A stretch of DNA of 64,000 nucleotides from Verticillium longisporum (taxonomy: Eukaryota > Ascomycota > Sordariomycetes > Glomerellales > Plectosphaerellaceae): NCBI GenBank assembly GCA_019188255.1, contig JAETXT010000002.1, positions 4,898,001-4,962,000 of the forward strand, written 5' to 3'. The notes beneath the pieces were generated by a model. It did not search any database, was not told where the DNA came from, and saw nothing but the letters and a program-made list of their open reading frames with translations. This document shows, piece after piece, positions 10,161 to 20,952 of this stretch. The translations under genes and the position numbers were made by a program. The first letter of the stretch is position 1. Each line of letters begins with the position of its first letter.

Positions 10161-13100
10161 ATGCCTTTTTTACTACGTCTCTCTTCGTTTTTCTTGGCGA
10201 TTTTCGCCAGCATCACCGTTGCCAACGATGTCAACGCCGGGTTCAACGCCTACATGGCAGCTTAGGTCATGGTCGACCGGGCCTCTCATTCATGGGAATG
10301 GGGTACCACTGCGGAAGCTTTACTAGAGCTCTATAACCCAGAGTTGTCCGTATTTGGACCCGAGCCCTTCCCTGGAGGCAAGATTCCCAAAGCGGACCCG
10401 TCAACGTTTGCCCTGAGATACGCGCGGCGGTACATAAACCGAAACTCGCAGATTCTAGTCAGCGACAGCACCGTGGGTGATCCCGCTTCCCTTGGGGTTT
10501 CGGCTATCCTACTGGGACAGTCGGAGAATGTATACCTCGGTGCCTCTAAGCGGCAAGCTGAGTACTTATTGAATTCGGCCCCGAGATGGAGCAACGGCGC
10601 CATTTCACACAGGTCGGAGGAAGCTGAGTTGTGGATTGACAATATGGCCATGTCCTTCCCTTTCCGTAAGTCTCACATCCATAAGCCAGATTCATGATGC
10701 AAGCGAGGACTTCAACTAAACACAGTCAACAGTTGCATATCAGGCCGTCCAAGACGACGACGCCTCTCTGATGGCTGAGACTGTGCGTCAGTGTGGGCTA
10801 TATCGAGACGTCCTTCAACCAAGCGGGACCTTGGACTGGCGTCACATTGTCGGCCCAATTTCCCCAGACTATGGGCTCTGGTCAACAGGCAATGGCTGGG
10901 CAGGCTATGGCATGGTGCGCGTGCTTCTCACGCTGCAGAAGTGGCCCAGGTCCGCCTCGATGTCGTGGCAGGCTCAACAGCTCAAAACTTGGATCAAAGA
11001 GATTCTCGACGGCGCAATGCTCTCCGGGTTTGATGGTGGCCTGCTGCGCAACTACCTAAACGATGACAGCTGGTTCGGCGAGATTTCCGGCACAGCAATG
11101 CTGTCGGCTGTGGCGTATCGGATGGCTATCAACGACCCAGCCATGTTTCCCCAGCGGTATATCACCTGGGCGGACACCAACCGCAAAGCGCTCTCTGTGC
11201 GACAGGGCCGTGACGGTGTTTTCGTCCCGGCGGTTAACCCTTATGCTTGGCTCGACAGAAAACAATACTACGACGGATCTTCCGAGGGCCAGGCATTCGC
11301 AGTCCATCTCAACACAGCCTACCGAGATTGCGTCAATGCCAAAGTGTGCTCAGAGCCACCTTCATCAGCGGCCACCGTCTCTAAGCCTGGTCTTGGGCCC
11401 AGGAACATCGTGACCATATTGACCAGCCCCGTCACCTTCACGGCCATACCGGACCCAACAGGCACCGTCTGTGCTGCGCCTCAGAGCTGTGACGATAACG
11501 ACTGCAACGGTGCTTTTAACGGCCTCTCCAAGTCTCCAACTTGTCAGTCTGGTCCCAGAAAGGGCTGCCAATGCCAGAAGACGGCAAAAACATGTGGCTC
11601 GCGCCAAAGTTGCGAGATAAATGGCTGCGCAGGAGCTTTCAACGGCCTGTCCAAGTATCCTACATGTACTGGCAACTTTGAGGGTTGCGAGTGTAATGTC
11701 ACGCCCGAGATATGCGGTCCGCATCAGCCCTGCGACCGTAACAGCTGCGCCGGAGCATTCGACGGTCTCGCCAAGTATCCCAAGTGCAGTGGCAACTTTG
11801 AGGGCTGCGAGTGCACCGTGACGCCGGAAATATGTGGTCCGCGCCAGCCGTGCAACCGCAACGGGTGCGAGGGGGCCTTTAACTGGTACCAGCCGTACGC
11901 CCAGTGTTCTAACAATTTCGAGGGCTGTGAGTGCTCGCCGACGCCAGAGACGTGCGGTCCTCCACAGTCCTGCGACCTCAACGGCTGTGCCGGTACTTTC
12001 GACCTATCCGACGGCAGAGCCTACTGCCGCCAAAACTTTCGAGGGTGCGAATGCGCCGCGACGCCAACCACTTGCGGCACCAGGCAGAGCTGCGACAACA
12101 ACAATTGCGCAGGTGCTTTCGCTGGCAACATGCCGTTCCCAAAGTGTACCAACTTCTTCCGGGGCTGCGACTGCGAGCCGACGCCGGGCACGTGCGGTCC
12201 TCCGCAGAGCTGCGGTATGAACGGGTGTGGTGGTGGCTTTGACTTGTCAAACGGAAAGGCATGGTGCACTCAGAACTTTGAAGGATGCGAGTGCCAGGCG
12301 AACGCGGCAACCTGTGGCGCGCCGCAGCCTTGCGATCGCAACAACTGCGACGGGACGTTTTGGGGTAACGTACCCAGCCCGCAGTGTAACAACTTCTTCA
12401 ACAGCTGCGTCTGCCAGGCGACATCGAACACTTGTGGTCCAAAGCAGTCCTGTGACAACAACGGATGTGCTGGCGGCTATGACTCGAACGGTGTGGCTCG
12501 ATGCCAGGGCAACTTCCGCGGGTGCGAATGTAATCCCTCTTCTGTAAGTCAATCGAGCTGTTGCGACCTCAGAAAGCAGTAGACTTTGCTTTGATCTGAA
12601 TATTTCCATGCTGACAGTGTGACAGAGAACTTGTGGCACGGCTCAAGCTTGTGATCTCAACGGTTGCAATGGCGCTTTCGACAACCAGTCCAATGTCGCA
12701 CGCTGCCGCGGCAGCTTTGCGGGTTGCGTGTGTAATCCAGTTCCGGTACGTGGACAGCATCAGCGCGTTGACGAGGCTCTGAGCAGTCGCTTCAATGCCC
12801 CCAAACCAACTTGAAGCCCAGTTGGACAGGGTTCGTGCTAACTCCGAAAAACTTAGTCCACAGGTGGAACTCGGCAGAGTTGCTTGGCAAACGGTTGCAA
12901 CGGCATCTATAACAACGGCAACCCCATCTGCGCGGGCAACTACTTCGGATGCGCTTGCGAGGGCGATCCAAGATGGATCCCCGAGCCTCCTAAGCCGCCC
13001 CGGCCCGTGGCCCCGCGAAAAGCCGGTTTCATGATCACCATGGTGTCGGTGATGATTAACAAGAAGGTCATCGACTCGTATCAAGTATTCAACCTAAAAA

Positions 13101-13390
13101 ATGTCTTACTTCCCGGCGGCATCTGCGACAAAAGGTTCATCAGCGGGCGCGAGGACACATCGCCCCGGCCTTATCCGGATAGCCTCCCGGCTTTTGATAT
13201 TGACTCATTCAGCAACTGCAGGTATTCGGGAACGGCCCGAGATGTTGGCTCTCTGACGTGCAATGATAACCCCCTTGTCGAGTGCACTGGCGCCCGGGGA
13301 GGGGCGAGCTGCAACGACGCCAATGGTCTTATGAGTGCTCTGGTCCAGTTTAGGGTCGAGTGTTGGATCACAAGTCGGACTCAGAATTGA
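10161..13390 (+). CDS. GH88/GH105-like hydrolase with eleven Cys-rich repeats; in-frame TAG at codon 35
   Basis: Exons 10161-10665, 10733-12543, 12626-12745 and 12857-13390 give 989 codons. A signal peptide (MPFLLRLSSFFLAIFAS) leads into a six-hairpin glycosidase domain (about residues 37-395) of the GH88/GH105 unsaturated uronyl hydrolase type. Landmarks are SHSWEWGT, WIDNMAMSFPF with putative catalytic Asp160, and GLWSTGNGWAGYGMVRVL. Eleven repeats of about 40 residues follow, built on C-x5-C-x4-C-xG...C...F-x-GC-x-C. A C-terminal domain of about 140 residues with five or more Cys is not recognised. Codon 35 (10263-10265) is TAG in the reading frame, between the signal peptide and the catalytic domain. 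Either the gene carries a nonsense mutation, the base is miscalled, or translation starts at ATG 10269 without a signal peptide. No convincing intron removes it. The likely role is extracellular polysaccharide or cell-wall breakdown, with the repeats as binding modules (inference). Confidence 0.78.
11470..12960 (+). repeat. Eleven tandem Cys-rich repeats (coding, about 120 bp each)
   Basis: Each unit reads roughly CGPxQSCDxNGCAGAF, then a variable stretch, then CxxNFxGCEC. Units 1-9 are in one exon. Units 10 (12626-12745) and 11 (from 12857) each begin a new exon, and the flanking introns are phase 0 at the repeat boundaries. In unit 11 the first Cys is replaced by Gly (TGGTRQSC). The unit resembles no domain I can name with certainty. 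Confidence 0.85.
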
Positions 13391-13794
13391 CGTGGTAGTT
13401 AGTCAGGCAATATACGTTCTTGATTTCTGACGTGTCATTGATCATCTGTGAATGTTGATCAATACCGCTCTCGCAAGACTCGACGTCAAGCGCCCAGCGC
13501 AACCATGGTCATGAGGCTGGTTGACGGTAGCAGGGGTGCTTTCGCTGTAGGTATGGCTAAGCCAGATTAGGCGCAAGGACGGCACTGCGAGGAGCATCTC
13601 CCCTTTAAGCTTATTTGTGACAAAAGGCTCCAGTTGATCAAAGGTTGCACAATGGACCTCAAGGACGGCAGCTCAACAGCCCCGTACAAGCGTCGATCGG
13701 TTACTATAGACTTTCTGCTCTCGTAGCCCAGAAGAAAGTATATAGGTTTTGACGAAGGAAGGCAAACGGTGTTATTAACGAAACGAAGAAAGAA

Positions 13795-14171
13795 CTATAA
13801 CATGACTGCTACAGTGGATTGCTGGACTACAGCTTGAGGTGACACGTCACTGGGCGGGCCTAGGGGATCACAGATTGTGGAAGAACCGAGAAGTATATCC
13901 AAATTGTACACGTTCATGAAATCCTTGGATCCCATCATAGTGTATTTCAGCTCATAGTAATGCCCGCCATTTTCTCCCAACTACACAAAGTAAGGTGATA
14001 GTATGTAGAAGATGAAGTATGAAGAGAAGCCAGAGCCTACCCAGCGCCACCGATGGCGCCATCGCTGTCACCTAGGCTGCTCGATTGAGTAATCCTGTAC
14101 TCCTTATCCGCGGCGTCGTGCATTCTGATCACTGCGTGGATGGCACCGTTTCCATTTTCGGGCGATGAAGT
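13795..14171 (-). other. Candidate gene fragment, product unknown
   Basis: Two stretches on the minus strand read like protein. Exon-like 14171-14041 reads SPENGNGAIHAVIRMHDAA and onward, after a TAG acceptor. 13980-13795 reads GENGGHYYELKYTMMGSKDF and onward to a TAG stop. A GTAGGC...GTGTAG intron (13981-14040) lies between them, but the phases are off by one base, so this is either decayed or carries a one-base loss in the G run at the donor. Further weak coding-like segments continue to about 14480. I do not recognise the family. Confidence 0.3.
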
Positions 14172-17100
14172 CTACCGTTTAAGAAGTGGGCATGTTCGGA
14201 GAGTAGGGCCGTGAGAGCTATACCGCTTGGTATACTCCCCTTTTATGATCGCCAGCTTCCACATTAGGCGCCCCTAGTGGTGTAGCTCCGCAAACGTGAC
14301 CTCTGTAGATAGGTAAACTGGACAGCTATGAGACCAAACACCAATCTTTGCACCAATGGGGACTGCTGGTAGACCATGACGAACTGCAGTGGGCGACGAT
14401 CACGGACAAGCCTGGCCCTGTCGAAAGGGGCGCCAAGGTGCATATGTACCAACTTGTGTTCAGGGCGTACAGGCAGCAGTCACACGTTACGCCCACGGAA
14501 ATGCGGTCGAAGAATATCCACGAGTGTCATTGATGGATGTATCTGCTTTTATTTCCAACGAGTTGATGTGGCTTGTGATCAGTCTTTGGGTCGGGCGCAT
14601 GTTGTGCGATGTGGTTGGTATAAACTTGGAGGCACTGGCTTTTGGCATGAAACCGATCTGCTGAGATTTTCTTGAGATCATAATCATCGAGAGAGCGGTG
14701 AAGAAAACGACCACATTAGCTGGCCCATCTACTGGCATGGTGCCTCGTGCCTACGCCAAGCCGCCAGGGGGTGCTGGAGGATCAGCCATAGAGAACCGTC
14801 GTACGATCTTTTCAACGACCTTTCAGTAAAAAGAGAATCCTTCGAAGCAGGGTGAGTGTGGCACAGCTGATGCCTCGGCCGCTTCCAGCGGGTAACGCAT
14901 CAGGAGGGCGCTCCTCCGTATGCGTCGAGCTCAGAGACAAAACAAGCCTTGCCTGGCCCAGCTTAGGCAGTAGACTTATGAAACAACACACCGGGGGAAC
15001 ATCTACTCCGACTTGGCGTAAAAGATCTGGGATATGTACGTCAAGTAATGTGATTCTGTACGTGGTATATGTAGGATGGGGGACACGACGCAGGCGACCC
15101 TACGCTTGCTCTTACACTGAGCCACTGAGCTCGATGGTGGAAGACACAGCAAGGTGAAAAAGGCCAAGAAAAAAGAATTGCGTGCACTGTTCGGCCTTTG
15201 GGGACAAGAGCACTCGCTCTCATTGGATCATGGGCTAGTATATCGCAGGCGTTGGTTTGGAGTTTCTTGCGCTAGCCGAAGTTCGATCACGGACCGGGAG
15301 TGGGGCCTCGGCACATGCGGAGCCGTCTGCCGCTCGGCGCGGGGCCGTCCTTGCACGTCACGACCCACTACTCGCAGGGAAGGATAGAAGGGTTTCTCGC
15401 ACTTGGCAGAGAGATCTGCGTGATGGTTTGCAGGTAAGAAACAGAAGGATTGGCAAGAAGACTTGAAGTGATGGGGGAAAGGACCCTCTCGGCGATACGT
15501 GCATCGTGTAATAATTACGGATGGAGACATGCTAGTGCAGTGCCTCTTCGTTGGTGGTGCTTGTGATGGAGCACATGTATCTGCGACCAAGGTGTGCTGG
15601 ACAGATGGAGTTTGTTGGTTGGTCTGCGCGGGAACCAATGAAAAAATTGCCGACGAGCTTAAAAAGATGAACCAGATGATAGGCATGGCGTATCTGAGAT
15701 GACGGCTTGACCTTGTACAAGTCCTGCGTCTTTCTCCTCTTGCTCGCTTCATTGTTCCGGCCAAGCTGTACCGACGGACCATGTGCAAAAGCTTGGCTGG
15801 CGCTGTTGGACTCGGTGGAGAAATGATTCCCCATGAAAAGCTGATCGAAAACGGTGCCCATGACCGGAGGGGTGGCGGAGTCAATCTCTGAGCCCTGGTG
15901 TTTCGAGGAGACAGCAGCAAGGCGAGGAGAAAGGCCAGAATGGAACGAGTTGATCCAGAAAGATCGTCACAGGCAGAGAGACAGATGGAGCCAAGGCCTA
16001 GCTTGGCGACAAGTCCAGAACCAATCCTCGGAGGCTCTGCTGAAACGGAAGGCACGATACCATGCTGGCTTAGTGCTTGCCATTTGGATCATCCTGCAGC
16101 CACATCAAGCCACATGGACTCTCGTCGTGCCTGCGCAGGAGATGAGCTGGGCAGGCGACACCGCGACGTGGAATGGAACATTGGGAAGATGGACACTGAC
16201 GGTCCATGGCGATGGGGGCTCCGATTGCGATTGCCCAGCCGAAGTGGTCTGTCGGGGACCCCACCGGGGTGTGTGCAGAGGCCGTGACCCGCGGTGGGCA
16301 TGGTGATTCGTGGAGAAAATTAGACCGGGTGAGCTCGAGACGACGGCAAAACATTCCGGCGGGAGCCTCCCGGACTGGCGTGCGCCTGCCCACCTCTTCT
16401 CCTTCCATTCATCTCCCTTGACCCCTGCCCAAGGAGTTGATGGGGGGGGGGACAAGGGGGGCAAGCGTGGCTCACGCCACTGGCTCCTGCCCTGCTCCCT
16501 CACAGGTGTCCTTTCCCACACAGCGCAGTGGATTCTTGTGCTGATTCCCCATCCCGCTACAACGAATTTGGTCCCACGCTGCCCACTCTGCCTGCCCGCT
16601 GCACACGCCTCCCACCCAAGACGACCCCACCAACCCGCCATTCTGGCGCGTCCCCCTCGGCGTCTGTACTGCCTCTGCTGCATTTGCAGCACTCCCCCCT
16701 CGGCATCCACGAGCCCTAGACCCAGCCTCACCAGCAACTCAGCTTCAGCCAGTGGCGGCTTTCTCGTGGCCCATTGACGCAAAGACGAGCGAGACGAGGA
16801 GTGAGAGAAACAAAGAGACCATGACGGGCAAATGCGGTTTCTCGCCCTCTCCACCCCGAAACCCAATTGATTGCTCCGCGGAAACTGGGGTGGGTGCCGG
16901 TCCCAGCACACGCCCCTCCTCCGGGGATCACTTTACAGGCCACAGCAGCCTAAATCCGAGTGCACGCTCTGTCATGGCCCGCCGGCTCAATGTTACGTCG
17001 CTTCGCAAAACACGGCTTCGCGGCTCTACGGCTTCGATGGTCTGGTGAAAAGACAAATCGATGCTAAAAAATTCCAAAGCCCCCGACTTGCCCGAATCGA

Positions 17101-18684
17101 ACGCTACAGACGCAGCAGAGAGCAGGACCCTGGTGATTGGAGCCCCTGCCGGCAGCTCCACGCCCAGCTCATCCACTAGCAACCCCCCCAGCACACCCCC
17201 GGAAGCTCATGTCAAGCATCCACTTCAGCACTTCTCCTGTGGTGGAACAATTCCCACCACCCAGCCACCCACCGCCTCGCCGTTCCCTCCACCAACGACA
17301 ACCACTCGATTCCCCATCCCACCACCACGACCTCTCCTCTTGCCCCCAGGAACGAACTGGCCCGACATAACGGATAGATTGACCTATCTGGCCGACAACC
17401 GTCCTAGACTGATTGATCCCAGTCCAGCCTATTTGCGCCCCCTCCGATACACGCCCTGCCCTACCTGCCTCACCTGCGGTGCCGTCCGCCGCCCGCCGTC
17501 CGTCCTCGATTGCGCCGCTTGAGTGCCCGCTCCTGCGCGCCCAGACTTCTCCAGCTCTCGCCCTGTCGACCTCGACCGATTTTGACGTCCTGTTCAGTGC
17601 TCGCTTTCCTGCATCCCATTTCAGACTCCGCCAACCCAGCGACCCAGAAGAGGCTCAACTATCTCCCGGCACACTACAGACCAGCCGTGGTTCCGGTGCT
17701 GGAACCCCTTGTGCTTCTTCGGTGGAACATTTTCCTCTACGCGCGCGAGAGTTTCGCTTGTTGAATTCCGTCGTCGTCCTACAACCCGACACGCCCGCTT
17801 GCCTACTTCGTCGCCTCACGAACGGACGACCACATCTTCTCCCGGACTTCCTGAAGATCAGCAAGCTCCCCCCCTGCTCTGCTGTCGTTCCGTCTCAGTC
17901 CTCCTTTCTATACATCCTTGGGCCCCTCAGAGACAGACACCACATCGAGACCTGATTCCATCGCGGATGGCGCAACCACAACCGCCATAGCCTTCCGTGC
18001 CGATTCCCTGACGGAATACCCCTCGCCAGCAACTCTATACTACAACCTGCAAGCCTCCCTCCCGGATCACGAGCCGTAAACCGTGCATCTAGTCGCCGAC
18101 AAGTACCTCGAATTGGTGGAAATAAAGCTTGGCTCCACGAAGGCCACAGCACGACAGGGCTACCAACACTCCCTGCCAGGCGTGCCAGCCCACTTCCTGG
18201 CAGTCACCCCTCTCATCATCCACATCCCGTGCTTGACCCTCCGTCTTGACTCCTCCGCCTGTGCCTCCCGCGCCCTTCAAGGCCTCACGAGGACCCCCAC
18301 TCGCCTGCCGTATCAGACTCTTGCTCTGCTGCCGCATATACCAGGCGCCTGACCGCTTCGGGCACTCTCGCCTAAGGACAACTCACCCGCCCCGGGGCGC
18401 ACCACTCTTTCGCTCCTCGTCGATACGTCCGTCTTTCAACACTCAACCCCGCCGGACACCGCTCGGCTTCGAAGGGGAACGGGACCTCAGCCTGGGCTCA
18501 GCAACGCTCATTACCTTCAGCATCACACCAGATACCCGGAGTATCATATCATCCTTGGCCCACCGTCGACTTCGCTTGGGAGGAACTGATACACGGGAAG
18601 GAAGCGGGATCGCTCACTCACCACCCGTTGTCCAACATCGGTAGCCGCTCAGACCGAGACTGGAGGTCTTCCACCAAGGGGAAC
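14172..18684. other. Long non-coding interval, including C+T-rich leader of the quinate-repressor-like gene
   Basis: About 4.5 kb without a supported gene. Longer ORFs here (for example 15228-16055 and 16105-16911 on the minus strand) have compositional bias and no recognisable motifs. From about 16400 to 18600 the plus strand is rich in C and T, typical of a long fungal promoter/5' leader. Confidence 0.45.
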
Positions 18685-20952
18685 ATGGCGACAGTACAGC
18701 AGCTAGCAGCCGGCCCGACGCCGGCACGACCACGAAGCATTAATGGCGCACGGGATGTCAGCATGGACGTCGACGCGAGTCCCTCCTCCGCCCCGTCAAA
18801 ATGCCTGAATAAGTTTGGGAGCGGGCCACAAAAGGGCGACACCCGGATCGTTGTCATTGTGTATGGCGAAGGACAGGACAAGATAGTCTCGGTTTTTGCT
18901 GACGTGCTTGGCAAGCCCTTCGGAATCAAGTCTGGATTCAAAGAGGTCAGTCACGCGGATCAGGGAGTCGTGGTTGGTATCGCGGCAAGCCACGCCCAGG
19001 GTGACATAGCAAGCCGGGACAAAGACCTCGTTGTGGCCATTCATGCCCACTGTGTCAACCTCGGTATGCCGCCAGACCTTCATCTTTCGAGCGAGTGCGA
19101 CTACGAGTTTTTGTACACCGAGGCTCCTTTTTCCGGCGGGATCTGTCAAGGTTCATCTCATTCACTCTTGGACAGATCAACCACCACGAGACCTTGATGG
19201 CAAAACCTAGGACGTACTTCATCTCGACGACGTTTCCCGACGTGAGCGCGGCGTTACCTAACCTTGATATCTTAACGGTCGGCGCAGATGCGGTGGAGAT
19301 TCGAGTTGATCTGCTACAGGAGCCTCTTGGTGACGGAAACCATTCAGCCATCCCTAGCCTCAGCTATATCGGTCAGCAGGTCATGCTGTTGCGCCAGCGA
19401 ACGGAACTGCCGATCATCTTCACAACAAGATGCACCCGAGAAAATGGCCGCTTCCCCATGGAAAACCCCGAGTTGTACTACGAATATCTGTACCGAGCCA
19501 TTCAGTGGGGCGTCGAGTACGTCGACGTTGAGCTCTGGCTCCCTGAAGACATTAGACAGCGGCTTTTCCAGCGAAGGGGTAACAGTCGAATCATGTCTGC
19601 CTTCCATGATTTCTCAGGCACATTCCGCTGGCCCTCCACGCACGCTCAGCAGGTCTATGCCGAGTCGAGAAAGTATGCAGATATCATCAAGATGATCACT
19701 ATCATCAATGATCACCACGAAAACTTTGAGCTCGAGTATTTCCGCTCCAAGATGAGGGCCGAATACCCAGACTCACCTCCGTTTTCTGGTGTAAACATGG
19801 GGAGACTGGGCAATTCTCGAGAACCCTCAACCGCGTCTTCACTCCCATCACGCATCCACTGCTACCCATCGTGGCCGCTCCTGGTCAGATGAGCGCGTCT
19901 GAGATCAACGCGGCCCTGGCGTTGCTCGGACAACTTCCAAAGAAGACTATCTGGGGAATCACCAGCCCGTCGTTCAGGAGCTGCATCCCACAGGGCCCCT
20001 TTTATGAGAAGTGCTTCAACGAGCTAGGCTTGCCCCATCATTTCGCCGTCGTGGAACGCCAACCGAACAACATAACGAGCATGGAGGCCTGGTGTAACCA
20101 AAAGAACTTTGGGGGTGCTTACCTGAGTCCCCCGATCTCGTGGACCAGCCTTTTGAAGCACAGCCCTTTCTTCGCCTCTCTCAACCAGGGCAAAGGACCC
20201 GAACTCACCGAGGCCGCTCGCGTCATCGGGACTGTCGATACCATCGTCGTCAAGACGGGCTCATCATCTTCAGCCTCTTCAGCGCCCCCGTCGATCCCCT
20301 CAAGCCCACGCAATTACGACGCCTTCAACAACTACACTCCCGGCGCGTCGATCCTTCCAGCCAACACCTCCCTTGTCCTAGACAATGCCAGCTGGAGGGG
20401 CATCTTGAGTGCTCTAACCCGTGATCTGGCGCCGTCTGCCTACTTCGGTCGCTCTGCCGTTGTGTTGGCCTCGTCCGGCGACGATGCCGCATCGGTCATG
20501 TTCGCACTCAGAGCGCTGCGCATCGGCAAGATATACACTGTTGGGTTCCGGACCCCCTCAGCGCTTGCCAGAGAAGGCCCGGCTATCGAACCGTTCAACA
20601 GCCTCGAAAGTCTGCAAAGAGCTCGCATGGTTGGTGATGACGCCGCGCCCTTTGTCATTGTGTCAGCTCTGGGGCCTGAAAAAGCAACCTCGTCGGCATG
20701 TTGATTCGCGTCTTTGGTGCAAACGGACGCGGGGGCTCGAACAATACTCGCAAAGTCTTTTTGGATCTCGCGGACACGGCAGGTATCAGAAAGGGCGGAG
20801 ACCCAAGCATCGTCGCCGAGCAGAGTGGCTTCTCGGCTTATGGCTCGGCAGACACGGCGGCTTTCACCACAGTCGAGACCCTCAGGCTGCTCGTCGGTCA
20901 GAACGTGCCCTATAGTTTCGTTCGTCTTGCCAGCGGTCGAAGCTTGTTCTGA
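18685..20952 (+). CDS. Quinate-pathway repressor-like protein (AROM-derived; three single-base frame breaks)
   Basis: Resembles the Neurospora QA-1S / Aspergillus QUTR repressors, which derive from the last three domains of the pentafunctional AROM enzyme. The N-terminal shikimate-kinase-like part is short, and its P-loop is degenerate (YGEGQDKI in place of GxxGxGKT). The type I 3-dehydroquinase-like part follows ([32 protein letters not shown]); the catalytic His (SAFHDF, 19604) and Schiff-base Lys (ADIIKMI, 19689) are both kept. The shikimate-dehydrogenase-like part runs from [15 protein letters not shown] to [16 protein letters not shown]. Conserved sequence changes frame three times, at T5 19128-19132, near 19810-19814 and at A5 20679-20683. 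Each is restored by one added base, giving about 756 residues. No intron explains these. Shorter than classical QUTR (about 900), so a variant or N-terminally reduced paralog is possible. No quinate catabolic genes are adjacent. Confidence 0.75.

Noticed and set aside
15228..16055. 275-codon minus-strand open frame
   Set aside because: No recognisable domain, mixed composition, no intron or start context that supports it.
18685..20952. Quinate-repressor-like gene as a plain pseudogene
   Set aside because: Only three same-sign one-base losses and no in-frame stop besides those they cause; the same error type occurs in four other genes, so sequence error is at least as likely.
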